Part shown: in pieces, positions 1 through 6,046 of the stretch
How positions within the stretch are numbered: the first letter of the stretch is position 1
Layout of the letters: each line of letters opens with the position of its first letter
Assembly (NCBI GenBank): GCA_026419655.1
Contig: JANZZA010000037.1
Location: 1 to 12,003, forward strand
Origin: Armatimonadota bacterium
GTDB taxonomy: Bacteria; Armatimonadota; Zipacnadia; Zipacnadales; FEN-943
DNA length: 12,003 nt
Reading direction: 5' to 3'
Translations under genes and position numbers: made by a program
Notes under the pieces: generated by a model
Told to the model about the DNA's origin: nothing
The model's input: the letters and a program-made list of their open reading frames with translations, nothing else
Databases searched by the model: none

Positions 1-297
1 TCGCACAAGACCCGGCCGTGCCCAGCCCGGGTCTTCGATGGGCACGATAAGAGCTCTGCCACCGTTGCGGGCCATCAATTCGGGCAGTTCTACCAGCAGA
101 TCCTGGTGGATGTGCACGGCTATAACCACATCTGCATGGCCCGCGTCTGCCGGCAAGTATTCCTCGGGGTCGTCTATTATAACCGGCAAGGTGGCTGGAA
201 GAGAGTGTTCCTCTACTGTCCCGCCGCGCGAGCGCAGGTATTCCACGACGCGCTGCGCGTAAAGGCCCCCAACGTGATATATCTCTACATTGAGCAT
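1..297 (-). CDS. DUF166-like protein, N-terminal 99 codons (cut by window edge)
   Basis: Open frame from an ATG at 297-295 running without a stop to the left edge, so only the N-terminal 99 residues are visible. It starts MLNVEIYHVGGLYAQRVVEY and has a Rossmann-like alternation of strands and helices. Seen motifs are LP-x-LP-x-IIDDPEEYLP (about residues 35-50), ADVVIAVHIHQDLLVELPEL (about 55-74) and IVPIEDPGW (about 84-92). This pattern resembles my memory of the DUF166 family, described mainly from methanogens as a thymidylate-synthase-related uncharacterised protein; its function is unknown to me. The start lacks a clear Shine-Dalgarno sequence (upstream GTAGAGAACAG is weak). It is the next gene after acsE on the same strand, 269 bp downstream and just behind an inverted-repeat element, so it may have its own promoter or be the tail of the operon. 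The reading frame is firm; the family name is from recall. Confidence 0.72.
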   Translation of the reverse strand, partial: MLNVEIYHVGGLYAQRVVEYLRSRGGTVEEHSLPATLPVIIDDPEEYLPADAGHADVVIAVHIHQDLLVELPELMARNGGRALIVPIEDPGWARPGLVR

Positions 298-323
298 GGT
301 TTTGCGGTCTGTTCTCTACGGTG

Positions 324-437
324 ACTGTTGCAAACCCTCTTTTCACAGGTGACCTGCGCCCACCTGGCATAAGTTGCCGGCATAAATCTGCGCCGTTCAC
401 GGACGGCAAGCTGCGCCAAGGCGAGTTTCGCAACAGT
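324..437. repeat. 114-bp inverted-repeat (MITE-like) element, copy 1
   Basis: The stretch begins ACTGTTGCAAA (324-334) and ends TTTCGCAACAGT (426-437), which is the same terminal sequence inverted with one extra base. A second stretch of almost the same length with the same ends lies at 8320-8432. Read in reverse complement, the first 18 bases of this copy (ACTGTTGCGAAACTCGCC) match the first 18 of the other copy at 16 positions; the interiors are only loosely similar. Inside are a CAGGT-G-ACCTG palindrome (346-356), two GGCATAA direct repeats (366-372, 379-385) and a GCCGT/ACGGC hairpin (392-407). No transposase and no clear target duplication flank it. The ends resemble those of IS6-family elements (IS26 ends in ACTGTTGCAAA, from memory). 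It sits 26 bp upstream of the DUF166-like start codon, so it may also influence that gene. Confidence 0.5.
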
Positions 438-520
438 CTTGTGCCAATTCGCGGCCGCACCTGTGGAACCCATGAACCTCTACTTGGCAACCGCCCGTTG
501 AGGCTATGGGCCTGGCACGG

Positions 521-559
521 CTAGCAAAGGCCTGTCAACGCTGGCCTGCGTGCTGCTAG
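521..559. other. imperfect inverted repeat after acsE
   Basis: Just downstream of the acsE stop codon lie outer arms CTAGCA (521-526) and TGCTAG (554-559) and inner arms AGGCC (528-532) and GGCCT (543-547) around a 10-nt loop. The RNA could fold into a stem with one asymmetric bulge. No T-run follows in the direction of transcription, so it is not a standard Rho-independent terminator; it might stabilise the 3' end or be chance. The rest of the 298-566 gap holds the repeat element at 324-437 and nothing else I can name. Confidence 0.3.
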
Positions 560-566
560 AAGAGGG

Positions 567-1352
567 CTAAGTTCGGTAGGCCTTCAGGAAGTCGTCGCAG
601 TATACGGTCTTGTTCATCAGAAGTTCAGCCGTAATCATGGCGTCCATGAGGTCGTCGTCGAGAGGGTCCATGATGGCAGCGTCCAGGCCGTAAGCGATGG
701 CCATGACCAAATATGTGCGGTTGACGAGCGAGCGGTACCGCGTTCCCTGCGAGACGTTGCTAAGTCCGAGAACTGTCTTAGGAGACGGATCGGACAGCAG
801 CTTGCACTCTGCGATGGCCTTAAGGACTTCCGGCTGATGGTTCTGAGTGCAGGAAATGGGCAGGATGACCGGGTCAATCCACACATTGTCGGGCGGGACG
901 CCGTGCTCCATAGCGGAAGCCACGATTTTCAGGGCGACTTCAGTTCGCCCGGGCGCATCGCGCGGGACGCCGTTCTCATCAATGGTGAGGCCGATAATGG
1001 GGCAGCCGTATTCAGCGGCCAGCGGCATTAGCGCGGCGAGTCTTTGCGCCTCGCCTGTCGTCGAGTTGATTATGCTGTTGCTGCCGGCGATATCCAAACC
1101 GGCACGTATCACGTCCGGCTTAGGCGAGTCTATAGACAGGGGGGTGTCGGTTGCCTTGCGCACTGTCTCCACCAGCCACTGCATGGCGGCCACGGGCTCA
1201 TCTGAAGCAGGCCCCACGTTCAGGTCCAGGTAGTTTGCTCCCTTCTCGACCTGAGCCTGAGCTGCCTCGATAATGGGTGCCTCGTCGCGAGTGGCTATGG
1301 CCTCTCCTATCCGCTTAAACATCCCGTTGATTCGTTCCCCTATGACGATCAC
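567..1352 (-). CDS. acsE: methyltetrahydrofolate:corrinoid/iron-sulfur protein methyltransferase (AcsE/MeTr)
   Basis: Transfers the N5-methyl group of methyl-tetrahydrofolate to Co(I) of the corrinoid iron-sulfur protein, linking the methyl and carbonyl branches of the Wood-Ljungdahl pathway. The 261-aa product is a single pterin-binding TIM barrel, about the same length as the Moorella enzyme. It opens MIVIGERINGMFKRIGEAI and carries the pterin-binding signatures YLDLNVGPASDEP (41-53), SIDSPKP (73-79) and NSIINSTTGE (92-101). Residues known to act in substrate binding and proton transfer in the family appear at the expected places: Asp75, Asn96, Asp160 and Asn199. The start is GTG, supported by AGGAGG 8 nt upstream; the gap to acsD is only 16 bp, so the two are surely co-transcribed. 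It is the last recognised core gene of the cluster. Identification is firm. Confidence 0.97.
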   Translation of the reverse strand: MIVIGERINGMFKRIGEAIATRDEAPIIEAAQAQVEKGANYLDLNVGPASDEPVAAMQWLVETVRKATDTPLSIDSPKPDVIRAGLDIAGSNSIINSTTGEAQRLAALMPLAAEYGCPIIGLTIDENGVPRDAPGRTEVALKIVASAMEHGVPPDNVWIDPVILPISCTQNHQPEVLKAIAECKLLSDPSPKTVLGLSNVSQGTRYRSLVNRTYLVMAIAYGLDAAIMDPLDDDLMDAMITAELLMNKTVYCDDFLKAYRT

Positions 1353-1360
1353 GGCACTCG

Positions 1361-1366
1361 CCTCCT
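1361..1366 (-). promoter_or_regulatory. ribosome binding site of acsE
   Basis: Perfect AGGAGG on the minus strand with 8 nt to the GTG start of acsE, lying in the 16-bp gap after the acsD stop. It decides the GTG start, which would otherwise be ambiguous. Confidence 0.85.
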
Positions 1367-1368
1367 GG

Positions 1369-2349
1369 CTACTCGCTCTCGGTTGATGCCGCCGAGTAAG
1401 ATAGGACGGACTCCTTTACAAGCCTGGCGGCTTCTGGATGCCACATGACAAGAATGTCCGTGCCTGCGTGCAGGAACAGCTCCGCCGTCATGGCTTCCCA
1501 GAGTATGGCGCGGTCGTATCGCCGCCCCCACTGCGGGGATTCCTCTTCCGGCAACCGTGCTTCCTTTGCGCGCCAGGCCTCGGATCCAACTATGGCCAGC
1601 ATAGGCATTGACAGCATCTTGTCGCCGCCCAAAGCCGCCAGCCGTGTCCGCTCCATTATGGTGTAAGCGTACTCTACCCCATAGCCCAGCGCACCGGTCA
1701 CCTGATACATGATAATATCTTCGGGCTTAACGCCCATTTCGGTCACCAGAATGTTCACCTGCTTTTGAATATTGATGTCCAGCGGCGCTTCGGTTATCAC
1801 CACGTGGCCGTCGGCCATCGCACAGGCCGAGATGGTCTTGTAGTTGTCCTGCACCGCCGACCCAAGGCAACATCGCTCGCGCGCGGCTGCCTGGCTGACT
1901 TCCGGCCATAGGTTGTTGTCCTTTTCGTTATCGCCGCAGCCCCAGATAATGAGTGGCACGCCCACGGCTTGAAGTACTTTTTTCACCGTCTCGGCACACT
2001 GGGCTGGCGAGCTATCCCCGCGGTCAGGATGGGCGCTTTGCAGCCGCAGGCATATCAGGTCTGCCTCGTATTGCTCCACGCACTTTTGTGCCCATGCGGC
2101 TGGGTCCCCAAAAACGTCTCCGTAGGCTTCCACCAGCGGTTCGGGCCAGTCCGTCGGCGCCAGGTCGAGAACCTCGAAGGCAATCACCGGGCGGTTGGGC
2201 GTGTCGCCCTCAAAATCGAGGAAGGGCAGAGTGGCTTCCCCGCCGACGGTGACCGTGCTTGAGCGCGTGCCACCTTCGGCTGCTGTGGCTCCAATCTTGA
2301 CCTGGTTTACTGCGCCACGCCATTTCTCCTTCGGCATTTCGAACGACAT
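1369..2349 (-). CDS. acsD: corrinoid/iron-sulfur protein small subunit (CODH/ACS delta subunit)
   Basis: Small subunit of CoFeSP. It is a TIM-barrel protein that with AcsC holds the cobamide cofactor, which accepts a methyl group from AcsE and donates it to the A-cluster of AcsB. From the chosen ATG the product is 326 aa, near the family's usual length. It begins MSFEMPKEKWRGAVNQVKIG and carries conserved stretches PVIAFEVLDLAP (about 53-64), VPLIIWGCGDNEKD (about 131-144), the ITEAPLDINIQKQ region (about 186-198), MYQVTGALGYGVEYAYT (about 215-231) and a MLSMPMLAIVGSEAWRAKEA block (about 246-265). A longer start at 2373 would add eight residues, but AAGGGGGA lies 5 nt before 2349, favouring the shorter form. 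It follows acsV by 164 bp and precedes acsE by 16 bp. Identification is firm. Confidence 0.96.
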   Translation of the reverse strand: MSFEMPKEKWRGAVNQVKIGATAAEGGTRSSTVTVGGEATLPFLDFEGDTPNRPVIAFEVLDLAPTDWPEPLVEAYGDVFGDPAAWAQKCVEQYEADLICLRLQSAHPDRGDSSPAQCAETVKKVLQAVGVPLIIWGCGDNEKDNNLWPEVSQAAARERCCLGSAVQDNYKTISACAMADGHVVITEAPLDINIQKQVNILVTEMGVKPEDIIMYQVTGALGYGVEYAYTIMERTRLAALGGDKMLSMPMLAIVGSEAWRAKEARLPEEESPQWGRRYDRAILWEAMTAELFLHAGTDILVMWHPEAARLVKESVLSYSAASTESE

Positions 2350-2354
2350 GGCAA

Positions 2355-2362
2355 TCCCCCTT
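2355..2362 (-). promoter_or_regulatory. ribosome binding site of acsD
   Basis: AAGGGGGA on the minus strand, 5 nt before the ATG at 2349. It chooses that ATG over the in-frame ATG at 2373, which has no comparable purine run close upstream. Confidence 0.65.
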
Positions 2363-2510
2363 AGCCCCTGCATATTTGTGACCTTTGCGCCAGCGCACCT
2401 TGCAATATTATGGCCGAGCCAATAAGGGCAGCGACCCCGCTAGTCCAGCCGCGGCTCGCTGGTTGCCCATTGCTCGTTTTGCCCGTCAGCTCCGCGCCAA
2501 TCGTAGGCAT
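2361..2510 (-). CDS. possible small hydrophobic protein (49 aa), doubtful
   Basis: A 49-codon frame starts 1 base past the end of the acsV stop codon's neighbourhood (ATG at 2510-2508) and ends at 2361, nearly filling the 164-bp gap between acsV and acsD. It starts MPTIGAELTGKTSNG and has one apolar stretch, GVAALIGSAIILQGALA (about 25-41), long enough to be a short membrane segment, followed by a basic tail. Roughly 60% of third positions are G or C, which neither proves nor excludes coding. There is no good ribosome binding site; translation would rely on coupling to acsV. I do not recognise it. It may be only a chance open frame in a spacer. Confidence 0.2.
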   Translation of the reverse strand: MPTIGAELTGKTSNGQPASRGWTSGVAALIGSAIILQGALAQRSQICRG

Positions 2511-2513
2511 GAG

Positions 2514-4487
2514 TCATTTTGAGTTGCTGTTGCCTGCCCCGGCCAATCTTGCGACGGACGGAAAGCGGCTCAGGTCAGTGTGGGGCAGGAACATTGATGC
2601 CACGTACTCTTCCATGAAGCTCGGCTCGCCGCTGAGCTCGACGTAAGTCATGCTTCGCGCAATGTGACGCACACGGTCGCGGGCAGCGCGCGCCATGAGG
2701 CTCGCACAGGCGCCTCCCAGCGAGCTGTTCCCTGCGTATTCGATGCGACTGGCCGGCACTTCTGGCACCATTCCAATGGCCATCGCCGAGGGAAGATCGA
2801 GATGGGTGCCGAAGGCGCCCGCGATGTAAAACTTTTCGATTTGTTCGGCGCGCAATCCTACCGCTTGCAGCAGGAAAGTGATGCCCGCGTGCACCGCTGC
2901 CTTGGACCGTATCAAGTGCTCTACGTCGGCCTGAGTGAGCACAAGGTCTTTCTCGGCCCCATTTTCTCCCTTCGGCACTATCACGAACTCAAGCTGATAT
3001 TCTCCGCGGCGGAGGCGTCCTGTTGGGAAGTGCTCGTTGAACTGGCCATTGCGGTCAAGGACGCCTGCTCGGAAAAGGCTTGCCAGAGCCTCCAGCAGGC
3101 CTGTCCCGCATATTCCAAGTGGTACGGTCTTTCCTATGACTTCATATTCCACTGCGTCCTTGGCAGCATCGTAGCGGACATGTTCCACCGCGCCGCGGAC
3201 TGCATGCATCCCCGCTTCGATGCCCACGCCTTCAAAAGCCGGCCCAGCAGAGCATGAGCAACACGTCAGCCATTCGGAATTTCCCACGACGATCTCGCCG
3301 TTTGTTCCTACGTCAATGAGCAGGCAGAGTTGCTCTGTCTGGTCAATGCCTGTCGCCACGACGCCGGCTGTTATGTCGCCGCCCACAAATCCGCTGACTG
3401 CCGGGTGCAAAAATACGGCTGCTTCAGGGTGTATGCGCAGGCCGACCTCTGCCGCAGTGAATACTGGGAGGTCCCTGGCAGGCGGAATGTGCGGGGCGCG
3501 GCGGATGGCCCCGGGTTCGATTCCCAGCAGCATGCTGGTCATCGTTGTGTTGCCGGCCACCGAGGCTGCCATTACATCATGCGGCTGCAATCCGGCTGTG
3601 CGGGTCACCTGGTCCAGCAGCCCGTTTATAGTCTCAAGAACTGCTGCTCGCAATTCCTCAAGGCCGTTGGGATGTTCTTCCGAATAGATGATGCGGCTAA
3701 TTACGTCCTCGCCGTAGCGAGCCTGTGCGTTGCGTCCGACCGCGACGCCGAGAGATATGGCGTGGGCCACGTCGACTAGTTGCACGGCGACGGTCGAGGT
3801 GCCCACGTCAATCGCTACGCCATGCACCGTGGTAAGCGCGTGTCGCCCGGCGGCCGTCTTGGAGCGAGCCGCTTGATGGCTGGTGCCGGGTCGTGCCGGG
3901 GTCACCGCAATGATGCGTGCGGTGTCTGTCAAATCTGCAACCGTTACGTTCACTTCCCAGTCGCTGCGACGCAGCACCCGTGGCAGGACCTGCAGTACTT
4001 TGAGGTCTATGGCTAGCGACTTGAGGTCTGGTTCCAGTTGGCGCACGGCACGGTACATACGGCTCAGGTCAGAGGCATTGTCATGCACCGACGGCGGCGA
4101 CAGGCGTACAGTCACGGTGCGCACAAGAGGCCGCCCGTCTCCGCGAGGTACTTGCTCGAGCAGCCGCGCATCCGCGTCGCTTACGGCCTCCTCTAAACGT
4201 GCCGCAAGTCCCTCGGAGCGCGCCACGTCTACAACCAAATCACCCGTCACAGGCGTCTGACAGGCCAGTATCCATGCCCCTCGGCCGCGGTTCCCACCTG
4301 CCTCGCTGCCGTCCTCGCCTGGCTCGCCGGGCTGTGCCAGCACCGCGCACTGGCCGCACACGCCCTGGCCCCCGCATGACATGGATAGCCGGACACCGGC
4401 GGCTGCGGCCGCGTCGGACAGCGCCGTCCCGGCCTCCACGGCAACGGTGCGATGACCTGGTTCGAAGGTCACCCTGTACTGGGCCAT
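2514..4487 (-). CDS. acsV: RACo: ATP-dependent reductive activator of the corrinoid/iron-sulfur protein
   Basis: Rescues CoFeSP whose cobalt has been oxidised to inactive Co(II), using ATP to drive electron transfer from its own iron-sulfur cluster. From the chosen ATG it has 657 aa. The N-terminal plant-type [2Fe-2S] domain has Cys38-x5-Cys44-x2-Cys47-x28-Cys76. A linker follows, then a DUF4445/ASKHA ATPase half with GVAIDVGTSTVAVQLVD (about 223-239), LLIDVGTNGEIVVG (389-402), GICGTGLLEAL (458-468) and the IAGAFGTHLD block (555-564). An upstream in-frame ATG at 4625 would overlap acsC by 79 bp and add 46 residues of no family character, so I reject it. The ribosome binding site is weak (GGGGG at 4501-4505, 13 nt away), so coupling to acsC, 59 bp upstream, is likely. 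It sits between the genes of its two substrate subunits, acsC and acsD. Orf7 is an older name for the family member in Moorella. Confidence 0.93.
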   Translation of the reverse strand: MAQYRVTFEPGHRTVAVEAGTALSDAAAAAGVRLSMSCGGQGVCGQCAVLAQPGEPGEDGSEAGGNRGRGAWILACQTPVTGDLVVDVARSEGLAARLEEAVSDADARLLEQVPRGDGRPLVRTVTVRLSPPSVHDNASDLSRMYRAVRQLEPDLKSLAIDLKVLQVLPRVLRRSDWEVNVTVADLTDTARIIAVTPARPGTSHQAARSKTAAGRHALTTVHGVAIDVGTSTVAVQLVDVAHAISLGVAVGRNAQARYGEDVISRIIYSEEHPNGLEELRAAVLETINGLLDQVTRTAGLQPHDVMAASVAGNTTMTSMLLGIEPGAIRRAPHIPPARDLPVFTAAEVGLRIHPEAAVFLHPAVSGFVGGDITAGVVATGIDQTEQLCLLIDVGTNGEIVVGNSEWLTCCSCSAGPAFEGVGIEAGMHAVRGAVEHVRYDAAKDAVEYEVIGKTVPLGICGTGLLEALASLFRAGVLDRNGQFNEHFPTGRLRRGEYQLEFVIVPKGENGAEKDLVLTQADVEHLIRSKAAVHAGITFLLQAVGLRAEQIEKFYIAGAFGTHLDLPSAMAIGMVPEVPASRIEYAGNSSLGGACASLMARAARDRVRHIARSMTYVELSGEPSFMEEYVASMFLPHTDLSRFPSVARLAGAGNSNSK

Positions 4488-4546
4488 GACCGCAAGCCAA
4501 CCCCCAGTAAAATCTCGCCGGACGTCGAGACTTCCGCGCAGAGGCG

Positions 4547-5887
4547 CTAGGCCGCGAGTTTCGGCAGTGATTTGAGGAATGCCGGGATACCGGCGCTTTC
4601 TCGCGGTCCTACCAAGACCTTCCACCCGGAAAGGTCCTCCAGTTTTCCTGACAGTACCGCCACGCCTCCCGGGATGATTAGTGTTCGGTGTTTCACCCGG
4701 CCAGCCACGTCGTAGTCGTTGACGGCCTTGGTGATGGTCTCGGCTGTAAATTCCTCGGCTGCCCAGGCCGTCAGAACTGATGTGCCCTTGGTGTCAACTA
4801 CAACTATCCAGCTTGGAATCTTGCTGGCCGAAACGTCTCCCTCGACGGTGAAGTAGGTAAGCGAGAAGTTCGTCGTCACAAGGACCGGGGATTCTTCTGT
4901 TGCTGCGCCCACGGCGTAAACTCCAGGCTGCACCTGTATTGGCTTCTCCGGATCCGTGTAGATATTAAGTCGCGCGGTCACCAGGGGCAGCACCAGGGCC
5001 GGGTCGTCGAAGTCTATCACCACGATGCCTGCATATTTGGCTATGGCGACCGAGGCATTCAAGGCCTTGGCCGCAGGAGTGTCACCCACTGCAAAAACGA
5101 TTGTCGGGTGGCCCACCTGTCGGTTCTTCTTCAGCAGTGCTGCCCGCCGGATGGCCGTCTGGTGCAGGAGCATGTCTTTAGGGGTTTTCGGCGCGGTGTC
5201 GAGGACTATTTCGCTAACGCCAGCGGCGGTGGCCTTTGCTGCCAGGTCGGCAATGTTGGCAATCCCTTCGCTGCGCACGGCCAGCGGCAGGCCGTGCTCC
5301 TTTGCAATCTTGACCATCTCGTCGAAGTTCCCAGCGGTGGCCGCGTACAGCAGAGGGCGTTTATCGGCGACTGCTGAGGCTGCTGCTGCCATGGCGGCCG
5401 GGTCGTCACTAATCAGTATCAGTGGCAGGTTGCTGGCCTGCGCCACTGCAGTTGCGGCGGCCCGGAAGTCGCTGCCCGGAACGTGCTGAAGAGCAATGAG
5501 GTCCACGCCGACAATCATTCCCACGCGGTCGAACTGCAGCTCCGACAGCCGCGTCGCCTTTTGTTTGAGCGATGCCTCGTCCAGGTCGCTTGGCACGAGC
5601 ACCGCCAGTCCGCATGGGTGGTGAAAAGTCTCTTCGTGGCGGAACAGCACCGTCTCGTTGCCAATCTTCAACGCCTTGTCGCCTACGCCTATTGTGACCA
5701 GGTTGATAGGCGGTGCCGCTGACCCCTCTAGAGCTGCCTTGGCGTCTTCGCTGACGTAGGGACACTTGTCCAGGGAAGCCTTCTTTTGCGCTAGCTGCAT
5801 GGCGAAGGCCAGGCACGTTGGAAAACCACATTCCCGACAGTTTGTTTGCGGCAGGAGCTTATAAATCTCAATCGCTGTCAGAGCCAC
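4547..5887 (-). CDS. acsC: corrinoid/iron-sulfur protein large subunit (CODH/ACS gamma subunit)
   Basis: Large subunit of CoFeSP, the methyl carrier between AcsE and AcsB. The product is 446 aa, the usual length. The N-terminal domain binds one [4Fe-4S] cluster that reduces cobalt; its ligands Cys17, Cys20, Cys25 and Cys42 lie in LLPQTNCRECGFPTC and the following KCPYV. A TIM-barrel domain follows (about 60-320), then the C-terminal corrinoid-binding domain, recognisable from TTNFSLTYFTVEGDV (about 340-354) and GGVAVLSGKLEDLSGWKVLVG (about 407-427, quoted regions shortened here). The start is GTG, with GGGAGG 8 nt upstream. It lies 159 bp after acsB and 59 bp before acsV. I saw no missing key residue. 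Identification is firm. Confidence 0.97.
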   Translation of the reverse strand: MALTAIEIYKLLPQTNCRECGFPTCLAFAMQLAQKKASLDKCPYVSEDAKAALEGSAAPPINLVTIGVGDKALKIGNETVLFRHEETFHHPCGLAVLVPSDLDEASLKQKATRLSELQFDRVGMIVGVDLIALQHVPGSDFRAAATAVAQASNLPLILISDDPAAMAAAASAVADKRPLLYAATAGNFDEMVKIAKEHGLPLAVRSEGIANIADLAAKATAAGVSEIVLDTAPKTPKDMLLHQTAIRRAALLKKNRQVGHPTIVFAVGDTPAAKALNASVAIAKYAGIVVIDFDDPALVLPLVTARLNIYTDPEKPIQVQPGVYAVGAATEESPVLVTTNFSLTYFTVEGDVSASKIPSWIVVVDTKGTSVLTAWAAEEFTAETITKAVNDYDVAGRVKHRTLIIPGGVAVLSGKLEDLSGWKVLVGPRESAGIPAFLKSLPKLAA

Positions 5888-5895
5888 CTTGGCAG

Positions 5896-5901
5896 CCTCC
5901 C
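5896..5901 (-). promoter_or_regulatory. ribosome binding site of acsC
   Basis: GGGAGG on the minus strand, 8 nt before the GTG at 5887; it supports this GTG start for acsC. The rest of the 159-bp acsB-acsC spacer shows only a GGGCATGCCC palindrome (5935-5944) and no convincing terminator or promoter. Confidence 0.75.
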
Positions 5902-6046
5902 TCTCTTAAAGTTAGTCTCCGCGGCCGCAGCCGTGGGCATGCCCGCAAGGATACCCCTCTTCCTGCCCATTCCTTTCTTCAGTCGGGCACCACTTTTGTC
6001 TTTTCGTTGTGCTAACCTGTGGGTGCTGGCCTTTGCGCTTCAAGGC

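Noticed and set aside
285..473. 62-aa frame on the minus strand in the gap before the DUF166-like gene
   Set aside because: It runs through the inverted-repeat element and overlaps the start of the DUF166-like frame; the text has no family features.
2664..3257. 197-aa open frame on the plus strand
   Set aside because: Antisense to the ATPase half of acsV, with no recognisable family features.
4488..4625. 46-residue N-terminal extension of acsV
   Set aside because: It would overlap the end of acsC by 79 bp, reads as low-similarity basic text, and the ferredoxin fold begins right after the ATG at 4487.
5935..5944. GGGCATGCCC palindrome between acsB and acsC as a terminator
   Set aside because: The stem is short, has no loop worth the name and no T-run follows.
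5884..5976. 30-aa frame ahead of acsC with a GAAAGG before its ATG, overlapping the acsC start
   Set aside because: Considered as a leader peptide, but it is short, has no recognisable attenuator structure, and acsC has its own good ribosome binding site.
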